Shown: positions 25,172 to 38,615 of the stretch, one piece after another
Position numbering within the stretch: the stretch's first letter is position 1
Layout: every line of letters begins with the position of its first letter
Translations under genes and position numbers: made by a program
The notes under the pieces: model-generated
Told to the model about the DNA's origin: nothing
The model's database searches: none
The model's input: only the letters and a program-made list of their open reading frames with translations
Assembly: GCF_901000735.1 (NCBI RefSeq)
Contig: NC_081542.1
Span: 13,632,729-13,696,728, forward strand
Origin: Corylus avellana
Lineage: Eukaryota; Streptophyta; Magnoliopsida; Fagales; Betulaceae
DNA: 64,000 nucleotides
Direction: 5' to 3'

Positions 25172-25578
25172 GGAAAAACTTCACACAAAGGATTCTTGAA
25201 TTACTTCATGATTAAAAAAAACTCCTCCAGATTTTAAAATTTTAAAATTTTTCAATTTTGATGCAATTTTACCCCTCCATGAGTTTGTGGATGTTAAAAG
25301 TGATTAAATTACATTTATACTCCTAAAACTTTTATAAAATTTAAAATGTATCCTTAATTTCAAATTGAAATTAAAAAAAAAAAAAAAAATTAAAAGGTAA
25401 TTTGGTCTTTTTAATAGTTTTCGTTAGGGTTTAACAGAAAAAGTTGATGGAGGGAGAGGTCAATTGCATCAAATTGAAAGTTCAAATGGTAAAATTAAGA
25501 GTTTTTGAAATTTGTGAGTCTTCTCAAAACACGTAGTACTTCAGGGGTTCTAACTTCTAAAATAAGTGAAGTTATCCC
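25172..25578. mobile_element. Long-TIR element, 407 bp, with perfect 9-bp duplication
   Basis: The flanks taaaatttt at 25163-25171 and 25579-25587 are identical. The arms are imperfect inverted repeats: ggaaaaacttcac at the left against gtgaagttatccc at the right, and acccctccat at the left against atggagggag at the right. It is noncoding and belongs to the same structural class as 675-1068, 23986-25040 and 38616-38910. Confidence 0.75.
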
Positions 25579-25587
25579 TAAAATTTT

Positions 25588-26890
25588 CTTCCAAATTAGA
25601 TTTGGAAATTTTGGGCAAAATCTCTCCGATTCAATTAATTAAAAGTAAATTTAGTTTATTAAATCACCATTAATTAGAGTTTGAATTCAAAACCTCTGAT
25701 ACCATCAATTCACCACTTGTCCAAAAAATTTAAACTAATAGATATAAGTAAATTTAATCATTTAATCAATATTTTAACACAGTTTTGACATATAATTTTT
25801 TTTTTATCAATAATTAATTTAAAGGCTAATTAAAAGTTTCACAATAGAATTGTGAGATGATTTTACACGTAATTTTTAACGCTCTAAAAACATATGTCAA
25901 TTTAATAAAACTAAATGCGCACGGACAAGGTGAGGCCACGGATTATAACATAACCAATGTGAATAGAGGAAATTAGTAAAATTGAGACAAAAATGGACCG
26001 TCTGATCTGTTATGATAAAAACGTCTGTCTACCCAAGATATTAAAGATATTTTAATGATGATGGTGAGATGCAATGACGTCACGGATTTGTTTGAATAAT
26101 TAGGCCGAAGCTTTGGTAATGGTGATTAATCGAAAGTGGGCCCAGGGCCCATTAACCCGCTTTGTCCGCCCATTGAGTAACAGACTACAAGAAGCGTCCT
26201 TTTCTGGTGAGGTGAGTATTTCGCTGGAAGATTTTTAATAATTATATTTCAAAACATAAAATCATAAATCAGAATCAGATGGGAGAGGTCCTACCAAATC
26301 TTAATTTCATCTCTCCTACTACATCTTCAATAATCAATACTGCCCCTTTTCAAAGGAATACCATCATTTCTTTTTTTTTTTTTAATTAAATTTTACAGCA
26401 TATTATATTATATCATTTAGAAAGAAAAGAAAAGAAAAGAAAAACATATACCTCTCTCAAACTACTAAAAAATTACAATGTACCCATAAAGAAAAAGACA
26501 CAAATACCCTTCACAAAAAAATTACAAAAAAAAAAAAGAGAATTCGGGAATAATTGTCTTTTAAAGATATTTTAAGAGTAATTTTCTGGTAATTTAGACG
26601 AACACTGCTTCAATTAATAATTTGGAGAGACATTACAAATTGTGTGATAGTTTAAGGGAAGTTTGTACTTTTCCCTAAATTTAGATGAAGTGGCAATGTA
26701 AGCAATAGAGAAAGGACATAAATTTTCTCAAAATCAGTCTGGAGGAAATATCATCCAATCTCATTTAAAATAGTGCTAAGTGTCTATAAGCATTTAAAAT
26801 GCATATTAAATTCTTAAAGTCATTAATAGTAGTTTCCTATGTTTTAAATGTTTATGGACACTTGATACTATTTTAAATGAGTTGAAGGAT
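25588..26890. other. Intergenic, with a retrotransposon LTR remnant
   Basis: No gene. At 25690-25700 cctctgatacca is the reverse complement of a tRNA-Met primer-binding site, followed by sequence (taaatttaatcatttaatca) shared with 58950-59120. This is a degraded LTR retrotransposon end. The segment before 26890 includes an inverted pair around 26770-26880 (attttaaatgagttg against caatctcatttaaaat). Confidence 0.45.
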
Positions 26891-26897
26891 GCAGTCG

Positions 26898-27162
26898 AAG
26901 GAGAAAGGCCGGAGCAATATTGGTCATATCGTGGAAGACATGCAGAAGGAACTGAGGTCCTTTTCTCAGTGGTAGGTTCTCCATGTGCAACGATTGGCCA
27001 ATAATGTGGCTCATACTCTTGCTAAGTTAGTGGCAACAAAAGGGATAGGGAGCTTATGGTTTGTGAGTACGCCTGATTGTATTCGTGATATTACTCTGAT
27101 GGAGTTGGCTGATTTTTAATGAAACAAGTTCTATTTCCTTAAAAAAAAAAAAAAAAAAAAAA
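26898..27162 (+). mobile_element. 5'-truncated LINE: end of RNase H region plus poly(A)
   Basis: The plus strand reads as the C-terminal part of a plant LINE RNase H domain: IGHIVEDMQKELRSFSQW, a stop, then VLHVQRLANNVAHTLAKL and later SLWFVSTPDCIRDITLMELADF before a final stop at 27119. A run of about 22 A follows. The Arg-Ala/Leu-Asn-x-x-Ala-His-x-Leu-Ala pattern is typical of these RNase H ends. The internal TAG makes it non-functional. The flanks gttgaaggat (26881) and gttggaggat (27163) look like an aged target duplication. Confidence 0.85.
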
Positions 27163-30100
27163 GGTTGGAGGATATTTTCTCCAGATTGGTTTGGAGGAAA
27201 TTTGTCCTAGAGAAATGTTAATTTTTTTTTTTTTTTTTTCATTAAGGTGAGTCTTACAAATTCAATAATAAATTGGAATAATAATAATAATAATAAGTCT
27301 CTAAGCAACATATACACAATTAAATACTGTAAAATTTAATCAAAACCATAAAATAATTGAATTTGAAATTTGAAATTTTTTTTTTTTTTTTTTTTGTAAG
27401 ATTGAAATTTGAAATTGAAAGCATGTGTTGGTTCCCGTATGAAAAGGGTAAATGTGACATTCACATGAAACACATGAAATGGGACAGCTTTGGCTTTTGT
27501 GGGTTGTGAAAGTGAATAAGTCATCCCGCATTTAACGTCACATCCCCCATTCCACCCCACGTACGTACACGTCGTTTAAAATGCCCCCAAACCAGAAATA
27601 TTCATGTCGGCACTGCCGTGAGAAATTTGGGAAAGCGACCTAAACCTACTCTATGCTGATTGCTGACCCTATCATAACACACTATCTATATATTATCAGA
27701 TTATTATTATCATTATGGATCTTTCTTTCTATATTCTATATTCTATATAAGGTACGGAGGGAAGAATCCCACTCCCACTAAAAATTACCCTTCTTTTCTT
27801 GTTATTCAATTTTAACGGCCTACAAAGAGTGGAGAACGATAACTACACGCGTTTGTTTGAAATTATGTTTGAAAGGTTAAATCACATCAGATTTAAATCA
27901 CATCGCCAAATTCACACACAGCCTAAATGTTAGATATTCTGTTCACCTGTTATGTCGTAGGATTTTAGCTTTATCTTCCTGATATTTCGTGGGGTATGAG
28001 CTGGAAATACCAGTATTTTAGCTGTGCAAGGGGGGAACATTAGGGAATATCGAAGATATCTTATCAGAAATTTGTTTCAGTTAATGGAGGCTGCTTCTAG
28101 AAAAGGCTTCTTTATCTTTATCTTTTTACAATTATTTTATTTATTTTTTATTATTTTTACCCACGGCAGTGATCAGCCCTACTACTATGAACTCATGATT
28201 TAGAATAGAATATTCAGTTAATTATATTTAAAAAGTATTTTTATCTTTTCACTTTTTAAAAGAATAAAAATACTTTCAAATAAATCGGAGAGAATCCTAA
28301 TTTCTTAGATCAACAAATTACAAATATTCCGAAAGCCGAACAGTAATAAATGCCAAATGTCCTCTAACATGTGAAATGCACATGTTATCTTTAACATTAT
28401 TAAAAGTCATTTATTATTATTTTACTAACCTACTAACCCAAACATTGATTTTTGAGAAATTCAAAACATGTTAGAAGACAATTGGCATTTATTACAGTAG
28501 TTTGGAGAAAATTTGTGTCTAATAAATAATATTGTTCGTCCCTTTCTCAAAAGGTTCAAGAAACACTCCTAACATGATACCATAATTTATATTAAGACAC
28601 TGAATGATCAAGCCTGCTTCCAGTCTTTCTTTTAACTCAAATTATGTTCATTTGCCCCTTGAGCAGTATCGATGTCCTTTGTTCCTCAAATTTCAAAGGC
28701 ATCACCTGTCTAAAAAGCTAAAGCTATTAGGAAATAATGATTCCATTCATTTTAATACATACACATCATTTGTCTGTCCAACAATCATATATTATAATTA
28801 CATGTTCTATGTACAACATGTTTAACTAACATTACATGTCATACTCTACAGAAACAACTTCGAAACACAAGTCAAATTACAATCCAAAAGATACATGGAT
28901 ATATCTCCTAAATATGAGTAATTCCATTCTTCTCCAACCATGTGATGCATAAATAAATGAAACTAAAAACATGGGTTCAAGATTCTCTAGATTTCCTAAG
29001 GTGTTATATTATGTAGATTTTCTCAATCCCAATTATTGAGATTTTATCAACTCAATATTCACTCTATTTTTTGGAATTTGAGGAAATCTACACAGTGAAT
29101 ATCCTAAGAATTCTAAAAGATCTTGATCCGAAACCATGGTACAACATCAAAAAAGCCCATGGAGAGAAATAAAAAGAGGAAGAAAAAGGGAACCGAATAA
29201 TCATTTGAGAGCAGCCAAATTCATGCAAGAAACAATGCTTTATTCCATTAGGTGGGTAAGGGAAATCAAATCAAACAAAAAGAACAGCATTTTTGTATAG
29301 ATCAAGCATCCATTACCAAAATATCAAAATAAGTTATGAGTTGGGAATAGGAGAAAGCTTTCAGTATCGCCCAATTCTTCAAGTCACCTTCAATGCCCCA
29401 CCAACAAACCTCCAAATTAAGCATTGACTAGGCAGGCGGGAAGCCATTTGAAAAAAGGTTGAAAGACTTAATTTAGAATTTGGCCTTGGATAAAACATAT
29501 AAAATTTTTTTCAGAAGGAACTCTAATTAACAACCAAAGCTTAGACAAATAAAACATCATCATAGTCAAATCGTTCTTCCTATATGCCATTTCAACTTGC
29601 TCATGGAACATGAAAAAGCTAAAAAGAAACAAAACTATTGAGTGACAGATGCAGTGCATATGATACTAAAGCATTATGACAATGCCAGATATTAGATAAG
29701 CATATGTGATGTTGGACAGATGGATATAGGTCGTCCAGTCGCATGGTTCAGCTAGAGTACACCTGATGTTAAAGGGGTCAAGCTACTAGTAGTACGCAAC
29801 TAAAGCAGAAGAAAGGATGAAATACATTTCGACTTAAATCAAACACTAAAATGACTATCACATCAGAGTGCATACATAGCCAATACAATGAAAAACTTAA
29901 ACTATATATATAGTCAGTAACATGAAAAACTTATAAAGACACAGCCAGATGGTGCCCACCCTGTCCAGATTTCTTCCATATACCTCTCGCCAGAGGGTGC
30001 CAACCAAAAGAATGTTGCAACGGCCCCAAAGCACATACTTTCTAGTTAACTCGCAGAAGGCCTATGAGAAATCTGTTCTAAGGAGGTGAACCTACAAGAG

Positions 30101-30488
30101 GACAGAAGTGACTTAATGACTAAATCAATCAATTCCAAGCCACTTCAGTTCTTTTGTGCGTCTCCGGCCCAAATCTTCTCATTTAAATTTTAAATCACAG
30201 AATATATACTTGCAACAACAAAAAAAAAAAAAAAAAAAACACAAATACAAATACAAATACAGAATATATAAAAAATCAAACATCTCAACAACTATATTTC
30301 CACATCCCAGCACTGTGATGTTGGTCTGGCTCTCAAACACAACAAATTATTCAAACTAAATTAATACATTCTCTTCCTTATTTTAAGACTCATTTGTTCG
30401 TTATAGCATCATCATCTGCATTAAGGTTCTGGTTGAGCAAAGCAATTCAAAGGTATTCCTCATCATGTGGCTAGCTATTCATGAAAGA
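27163..30488. other. Intergenic, no gene supported
   Basis: AT-rich, with an ATA/AAT run near 27270-27295 and long T runs. There is a GC-neutral stretch from about 29900 to 30480 just downstream of the exon remnants on the minus strand, which may be their 3' untranslated region. I see no exon that I can defend. Confidence 0.4.
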
Positions 30489-31905
30489 CTAAGTACTCAG
30501 GATTGACTGCATAAATTTGGTTATCATATCTGAGGGGAAGCATGCTTTCTGTAGTGCAGCATGTATCATCTCTTCCTCAATTGCCTTTGTACTGACAGAA
30601 TTTGGCAAAAGTTGAGTGACAAATGAAATCTCCCCTACTGTAGCAGTTAAAAAAAACAAGGTGCACTGGTTGGTTCAAACCCAAGAGGGGAATGCCTTAC
30701 CAAAAAGTTAGCGATCAGATTATCCTCCACTGTAGCTGTTTATTTAGAATTATTATTTTATTTTATTTTTTTTCTTGGAGAGAAAGGAAAGCTCCGATAT
30801 TACTGAATGAATGCAAAGTGCCCGGGGAGATTTTGAAGGATGTTATTTAGAGTGTTAGCAGAAGACTTGTTAGCATAAGTGGAATGAAGTGGACTTGATA
30901 CCTTGGAAGTTGCCGGATTCAGTTTTGATAATCAGTGTAGGTTTCCCTTTTGTGTCAATCCTCAGGTTCTGAGGATGTCTTTGAGTGTATGGTTTTTGAT
31001 AATCAGTGTAAATTTCCTTTTGTGTCAATCCTCAGGTTCTGAGGGTGTCTTTAAGTGTATGCTTTTTGTCTACATTGCTGGGGTATGCCCTAAGCTTTTA
31101 CTTGTCTAGGACTCTTTGGTGCTTGTGATTAGTCCTCTAGTCAACTAGAGGTTATTTTCAAGGGTATGCAGTATGCTCCTCTGAAGTTATAGTAGTCTTC
31201 TTGATTTTTAATACATACTTACCAAGAAGAAAAGTAAAAGACATTGGTCTGACATAATTCTTAAGAAACCTGAAGCGCCAATATGTAGACCAGGCCTCTT
31301 TGAAGACTACGATCCCTATAAGTGAAATTGGAAGACAAAAATATCAAGAAAGGAACATCACTTGTGATACTCTGAATAGATAAGTGGGGTGGGGTAGACA
31401 AGGATTCATGAACTTGTCATGCACAATAGGGAAGAGAAAAACAAATCAAGTGATATCTCAAATCAGCCTAGACGATATTAGAATTTCATGTTTGATGAGT
31501 TCAGTTACACGATTATGGTGCTAAAATCAAAAGCATCAAAAGAGGAAATTATTGAGGTTTTTTTAAGGCCAAATGCACAGTACCTTCACCATCTTCTGAT
31601 CCCAATTGAGTGTGATAGTTCTTCTTTTCATTCTTCCCCCTGTTAATTCAGAAAAAAACCCTCAGTCTTACTTTTAGCACATTGGACTGCTTGTAGGAAG
31701 GAAGCACCAACAGAGACCCAAGATATAGAATCCGCAATACCCTACAACAATAAAGATATTCATGCAGATAAATACTAGTTAACAAAAGAAAATTACACAC
31801 CAAAATGTGCTAAGACTTGCAATGAAAAAAAGAAAAAAGAAAAAAAGAGTACCTGAATTGTACCGTTTAGGGAAACATATCTAACATTTTGAAATGAATG
31901 ACTGA
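30489..31905 (-). pseudogene. Exon-like remnants of an unidentified gene downstream of BRN1
   Basis: Several minus-strand stretches have good splice borders and coding character: about 31905-31851 (FQNVRYVSLNGTIQ), 31741-31660 (IADSISWVSVGASFLQA), 31639-31584 (KNEKKNYHTQLGSEDGE) and 30637-30489 (EISFVTQLLPNSVSTKA, ending MQSILST and a stop). The reading phase of the second does not match the third by one base, so either a frameshift or a splice choice I have missed is present. No start or 5' exons are visible between 31906 and the BRN1 stop. I do not recognise the protein. It may be the 3' part of a broken gene, or distal alternative exons of the BRN1 transcript. Confidence 0.4.
30923..31064 (+). 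repeat. Tandem duplication, period 71 bp
   Basis: Two adjacent copies start ttttgataatcagtgta and contain tgtgtcaatcctcaggttct. They lie between the exon-like remnants, so they are intronic if that gene is real. The segment 30775-31230 as a whole resembles a retroposon 3' end. Confidence 0.8.
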
Positions 31906-32795
31906 AAAAGAAGATTAGCTTCCAGCATGTTACTGAAAAAATCATTCCTAGAACAACATAATATTTCCATGAGTAAGATTGATGAAGAGAATCTAAGAAT
32001 CTATTTAATAAAATTCAAATACACAATAAAATGGCTACGATCAACAGGCATGTGGGGAACCCAAATGGACACGGGTATACATCTCCAACAGAGACAACAT
32101 GGACAAGTGCTTTATCTAACTTTGTACTTTGAAGCACCCATTGCTGAACAACTTATGGCCAGGTATTGCACATGTGATGACTACTCAATATCTATAATTT
32201 CACAAGCATGCCACACACCTACAACACACACAGATGTGTATATATATCTATATATATACATGCATATTAAACAGTAAATACAATGACTTATATAGAGGGT
32301 AGACTAAAGAATTAAAGCACAATGTAGCATAGGGCTTTCAAAATATAGAGGAGATAGATACTTCATATTTAATTTGAAATACGATAGTCTACACCTGTCT
32401 AGATTGCACTGATAAGAAACAAAAAAAGAACCAAAGGCAAATATAATGATATGGTCATTGTAATTCTGTAAAGATAAAAAAGGAAGAAGATGATTCCACA
32501 AAATTATACAACTAAACAGATGTTCTGTGGGGAAGAATCAATAAATTAATAATTAATGTCTAAATGAACATCCATGATACACAAATTACAAATTGTACTG
32601 GCACAGAATGCACCATGAATTACAAGTTTCTGGGATTTCAATCCCATTGAGGCAATTACAAGTAGGATGGAGCAATGCATATAACCACAAATTATCTTTA
32701 GTCCATCCCAAATGCTGATACTGCAGTGACACCCATATGACCAGGTTGCATGCGACCGCATATCATTAAGAATTCTGCTTTCTTCCATGACTCAC

Positions 32796-32803
32796 CTTCA
32801 ATT
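32796..32803 (-). other. Candidate splice donor just after the BRN1 stop codon
   Basis: Seven bases after the stop the minus strand reads gaag followed by gtgagt, a near-consensus 5' splice site. If used, it would put an intron into the 3' untranslated region and could join the BRN1 transcript to the exon-like pieces at 31905 and below. Confidence 0.4.
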
Positions 32804-35800
32804 CAATAAGATTTACTCTCTCTATTATCTCTCTTAAGCTGAACCTTTAATTTCTTGCCACCTAACTGGAATCCATTCATCATACTAATGGCAGATTGAG
32901 CAGCCTCTGGTAAGTCATAGCTGACAAATCCTGCAAATAGTGAATTAGTTTTCTTTGGTGCAAATAAATAGTATTAGAGAAACAAATCTCAAAAGAAATT
33001 ATGTCAGATTGATGGTTAACTAGGTAACGTAATCACCAAAACATTTGCTGACACCAGTTGCTTTGTCGACAAAAACCTTAGCACTCAAGACCCTACCAAA
33101 TGCCTGAAAAGCATTGGCAAGCTCTTGATCTCCAAATTCTTGAGGTATGTGATAAATAAATAGATTAGCACCAGGTGGACCTAAGTCAGAGGAGACAAAA
33201 TACTTAATAACACCACCAAGAACTTACACCCAGAAGAAAAAATAAAATGAGATAGGGGCAAAAAGAACTATTTATTGGTAACAACCTTCAACCTGACCCC
33301 CAGAACTTTTACCCGTGCCAGAAGATGTCGCAGAATTACCGTTAACAACAGCAGGTGGCACTGACCCAGGTGAACCACTCATTGGCCGGTGACTCATCAT
33401 TCCTCCAGGATATGCCATGGGATGCTGAAGACCTGGTACCCCTGGATAAGAGCCCACATAACTTGCAGGAGGAATAGCATAATTTCTAGATGCCATACCA
33501 GGGCCAAGATCAGGCGTAATTCCACGCAATGCATTTCCTTGGTTTACTGTAGGAATCATATTATGAAATCCAGGTTGATTCTGAATTTGTGGCAGGCGGT
33601 ATTGCATAAGTCCATAGGTTCCAGGAGCCTACAGATAGGAGACAATCATTACATTCTGAACTTACTAAGATACTAGATCAAAACAATGAGAATGACAAAA
33701 CAATACAATACAATTGAGACACTTTGTCTAGGTAGGCAAGATAGTGCAATGAGCACAGTTATAAAGTGCAAAGATGTTTTTACCAAAAAGAAGTGCCCAC
33801 AAGTTCCAACATATTAAGCTATAAATACACATATTGTGAAACTGACCTGATAACCATATCCATTATATTGGGGAACATAACCCATTGGCAAAGCTCCAAA
33901 TAATGAAGGATGTTGTGAATCAATACTTGACACGTTAGAAGCCTGGGATTGAGCTTTCTGAGCCCTCCGTGCTTGCCTTTCTTTTTCAGTATCTGCCCAT
34001 TTCACGACCAAAGGAACACTTGATCCCTAAAAAGGGAAAAGATGACCATCAGTTCGGCTAATGGATCAGCTGACTCTGAGTTATTTATTGTATAAGCAAA
34101 TATCAAGCAACAAAATAACTCAACCAGCCCAGCCCAACTACCTTGGAAAGACTAATGACAATAGAGAATGATGGTACTTTAAATGAATTTCCACCAAAAT
34201 TTGTAATATGCACAAACCTCCATTTTATGCTTTCCATTGATGGCCTCAAGTGCTGCAATTGCTTGCTCTTTTGTCTCATACTTCAAAAATGCACAGCCTG
34301 CAGTAGAAAACAAAATATGTATATATATATATGCAGAACAACCAATGAATACACTGAGAACTGGTTAAGTTTGAGGTCTTAGTGGTTTAATAGCAACCAA
34401 TCTAGAAGACAAGGTTATGAAATAAGTACCTTTACTAGTTTGCTGAGAACCTCTTAATATCTGTAAGTCCTTGATAGCTCCATATTTAGAGAAGAGAGCA
34501 GAAACATCGGCTTCAGAAACATTCTTTGGAAGCATGCCAACGAAGAGCTTGTGTTCTGGATGACAGGCACAGTAAAAAATTATTTATCTAGGTAAATGAC
34601 ACGCAATGTAGAATAAAGGCTTCAATGAAAGAGAAATGAAAATTATCAGGTAAGGAAGGAGAACAGAAGCAGCAACAATTCAGAGGAACTGTTTTAAAGA
34701 CAAATTAAAATAATGAATACTACACCTAGTCTTTCCAACTCGCCATCTGCATACTTCACTTGCAACGGACTAGATGCCTGAATGGACAGAAAGAACAGGT
34801 GCTTTAAAATCAGAATGAGAAAAACATGAACACATCTCACAGAAATACTAAAGATACAATATAACTTGTACAAAGTAAAGTCTGGGGCAATAATTTGGGT
34901 GCCAACTACTTGATTACAAATTTCTAATATGCCTTTGTTGACATTTTTCAATTAACTTCATTTAGATAGATGAAGAAATACTTGGATCAAATATTGAATC
35001 ACAATGGCTATACAGGCAAAGGCAAGAGCCCAAATAGAAGCTTGCCTGGGCAATCACTTGAAGGTCCAGCAAGGCCTACATAGGGCTCCGCCAGTGACTT
35101 TAATACCTAGGTCAGAAAATTGCCAAAGTTGCATAAGCATACAATTTTAATAACACTGGTCCATACATCAATCTGCTAATCATTTTTTGATGAATAATAA
35201 TTTATTAGAAGGAGAAAATCTCACGTACACGAAAAGTATACAAGAGAAGCAACCACCCTATTGGTGTTGAAAAAGTTAACAAGATCTACAAGATTAGAGA
35301 AAGAGAACACCAATCTGCTAATCATGATTCTTGGTACCCAAAATTGTACAAAAAGAGCAATTACCCAAAACATGAAAGTAAATACTCTATCACAGCAACG
35401 TTAGTAAACTCAGACTGATGCACATTCCCCTTAACATACATTTAACCAAATACTAATTTTTATGTTCATTAATTCAGAACCAAAAAAGAAAAATGCTTGT
35501 TACATTCTATCACAACTTAATCTGGTAGGCTACAGCTTTCATTGCCAGTTAGCTCTCACTAATGGATCTCACCTAATCTTGAGGCACAATTATTGGCCAA
35601 TTTCTCATCCATGCCAATTGTTTTGATAATCTGCTGCAAGTTGTCTTGACTTTTCTTTTATCAATCTACCAATTATGTGTCAGCAGTTGCTAAACACGAT
35701 AATGTGTTTCAGCAACAGACGTCCCTCAGTCCTTACCAAATCTTTTTGCTATGTGATTGGAAGCATGACCATGCTTCCAACATTACTGACAGCTGTGAAA

Positions 35801-37724
35801 GTATCTAACAAAAATTTTCCCAAGTGTTAACTGGATGACATTGTTCACAAGGAAAAGAAAGCATTGAGAACTGGATATAGGCTAAGTCTATGGAGCATGA
35901 CTATTTTCCATTTAAGTTTTTGAATCCTCCCTAAAGTTGGTATGTGGTAGTGTTAGAAGCTATCTTAGGTAGGTAAAATAATCATCTAGATGCTTCCAAG
36001 CCACTTATCTCTAAGTTATTGGGCCCTATCCAGATTTCATACTTCTGCACGGTAATGCTAGTTAATACACTGAATCTCCATTTCATTTATGTTGACTTAG
36101 ATAATTACTTTTCTTTAGATCTTTATCTTTTAAACTAGCACCACACATCAGCAGTGCTAGAAGAAACAGACCAACCACACGGACAAACTCCAAAAAATTT
36201 AACATTCTTAGAGCAAACTGCCGGGCTCTATTTCACTCTTGCCCCTACCTTCACTCCAATGGAAACAAGTATAACAACTTTAAATTCTGCAGAAAATGTT
36301 TCCATAAATCATTAGAGAAACAGATACTAAGGTGCCAATTGCCAATTGTCTCTCCATGTTGTATACAAATGCTGATGCCCTAAGTAATCATGAACAATTG
36401 GGTGATCTGAACTAATGCTGCATGCCAAAGTTACACTATTTTGACATATTTTTCTTCTTTTACACTCATTAACAACTAGAAACTTAGAACCCACATAATG
36501 CACCAACTTGCACTGTTCACACGTTTACTTATAAACTTAGAACCCATAATTCCTCTTATAAAGTGTGAATGCTAAAAAGGCCAGCACCATTTATCTTCCC
36601 TAATTGCAATAAATGCATTCCAGTTGTAACCAGCCATCCTTTCAAGATGCGACCATTTTACTTTGTGATCAGGCATGACAAACTAATTTCACAAACTTCT
36701 CCATTGCTGACAGAGCAAATCAATCAATTCAGTTACAATTTTCCCCCAATATTGATTAATCTTGAATACTTCGCAGCTCTCATCTAAGTGGTTAGAATTG
36801 AGTCATAGTATTCTCAGTCTATAATCCTTCCGCAGCTCATACAAGCAAGAGAACTATGTGCGCATACTGTACTCGTATATAGTGCATCTACACGTGGAGA
36901 AGATTTGAAACGTAGTCATCAATTGCTATAAATGGTCAATGTTAAATGCTTGCAAACTGTTTTCACCAAAAGGTACTGACACAGCCAGTAGTTGTCAGCA
37001 CCGTTTACTTATAGCACTAGTTCATAACTCATCGCAAAAGTTTAATCACGATGCACAGTAGAAATAACTCAGTGGGTGTAATTAAGTTCTCAGAAGACTA
37101 CATAGCTTACTGCTTTTAGAACTCTTTTACCACTTTCAAGTCGTAACGATCAATTCTCAGGAAAAAAAAAAAAAAAAACTCAGAAAAGTCGTAACGATCA
37201 ATAATTGACACATAGAGCAAAACTTTCAAGTTTCAAACACAGTAATAGTAATAATGTTCAAAATTTATTGTTCTGGAAGGCACAAGCACAGAGATCAGAG
37301 TTACACTAACCCCAGACAGAGTCTTCTTGTTGTGACAAGCATTTACGGCCTTGTCCGCTTCCTGCCTCGACGGACATATCACGAAGCAACACCCTGCGCG
37401 CAAAAATCACACAAAATTAGGGTTCGAAACACGCGAATCTCACAGGAAATGGAGCAAATCAACGCGAAATCACACATTCGGAACGAAAGAGAAATTCGGG
37501 GACCGAGAGAGGAGAAGAAGATTCGAGAATGTGAGTGATAGAGGAAGCGAACCACGTGAGGCGCGCGTGGCCTTGTCCTTGATGATGTTGACCTCGTCGA
37601 CGAGTGCGAACTCCTTGAACATTGCTAGGAGCTGAACCTCCGTCATGTGCTTCGGCACTTGACCTACGAACAGCTTCACGCTCTCCTCGCTGCTCGCTCT
37701 CCTCTCTCTCTTCCCCTCCGCCAT
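32803..37724 (-). CDS. BRN1: BRUNO-like (CELF-type) RNA-binding protein with three RRMs
   Basis: Nine exons: 37724-37553, 37393-37311, 34777-34726, 34555-34430, 34297-34218, 34026-33847, 33628-33286, 33180-33037 and 32930-32803. All have GT-AG borders and phases that join to 435 residues, close to Arabidopsis BRN1 (about 440). RRM1 starts at KLFVGQ (17-22) with RGCCFVIC, RRM2 at KLFVGM (105-110) with KGCAFLKY, and RRM3 at NLFIYH (351-356) with KCFGFVSY. A Gly/Pro/Met-rich linker (about 205-345) separates RRM2 and RRM3, the CELF layout. BRN1 and BRN2 in Arabidopsis bind target mRNAs such as SOC1 and delay flowering; the same role here is inferred. Intron 2 is 2.5 kb and holds a retroposon. CT repeats at about 37737-37770 lie in the 5' leader. 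Confidence 0.96.
35184..35310 (-). mobile_element. Short LINE-like 3' fragment with perfect 15-bp target duplication
   Basis: It is flanked by caatctgctaatcat at 35169-35183 and 35311-35325. Read on the minus strand it ends ttgtatacttttcgtgtacg, then taataaattattattcatca and a short A tail, as plant LINE 3' ends do. At 127 bp it is a strongly 5'-truncated copy. The perfect duplication means a recent insertion, in intron 2 of BRN1 and on the transcribed strand. Confidence 0.85.
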
Positions 37725-37734
37725 TAATGCCTAC

Positions 37735-37766
<32 letters not shown>

Positions 37767-38606
37767 GCTGTGATTTATCTCTCTCTCTAGATTTTCGTTC
37801 TGAAGAAGCGGTTTTGGTTTTGGTTTTGGTTTTTTCTTTTTTCTTTTTCTTTTTTGGTTTTTTTGGTTCTTCGTGGAGTCTTCGCAGTGAAAAATGGGTT
37901 TCTGGATCTTCACTAGCTATATCATAATTAAACGTTTGTTTTCGGTGTTGAAGTTGGGTTTTATTACGACGGTGCCATCACAGCTGTTCCAGTACTTCTC
38001 TGTTCACCCTAGTTGTTCGAAGGATTTCGTTTGGTAATAAGAGGATGTTTTTGTTTTTTTGTTTTAAATAAAAAAATATTTTATAAACGTGAAACTAATT
38101 TTTTATTTTAAATTTAGATAGTTAGTTAATATTTTTTGTTTTGAAAACAGAAAATAAATAAAAAAGAGTTAACGTGTAAAGCAGAAATTGACGGCAATAC
38201 CCTCATTGCGGGGCACCAGATTTATTGATGATTGAGGTGGCGCCGTGGCGGTGTTTATGTAACTTGTACAGCAACTTTCTCCTCAAATTAAGGGTTTAAA
38301 TTTAATAATGTAAATGCCAACTCTCTTGTAGAGTAATGATACTAATAAAGCTTGGATGATTGGATCTAATGAGATCTGTGTCTTATTAGAGTGATTAACG
38401 TGATTATATGATAATTTAATATTAGAAGAAGTCTTCAACCATGGTAGCCTAAAACAAGATGGAATATAAAACAAAAATAAATAAATAAATAAAGAATAAT
38501 TAAAAAAAATGAAATAGATCTCTTTATTTCAAGTGACATGGAAACCAACTATTTTATAGTTTAGACTAAATTTTATAGACTTAATTATGTATATATTATC
38601 GCATAA
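37725..38606. promoter_or_regulatory. BRN1 upstream region
   Basis: A CT-dinucleotide array (GA on the transcribed strand) at about 37737-37770 precedes the BRN1 start and is probably leader sequence, followed by a T-rich tract. Further out the DNA is AT-rich with no gene. No clear TATA box was found. Confidence 0.5.
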
Positions 38607-38615
38607 TAAATATAT

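Noticed and set aside
33389..33676. Plus-strand frame over BRN1 exon 7
   Set aside because: It lies opposite the well-supported BRN1 linker exon and shows no family features.
37254..37927. Several plus-strand frames near the BRN1 start
   Set aside because: They are the complement of BRN1 exons 1-2 and of the CT-rich leader.
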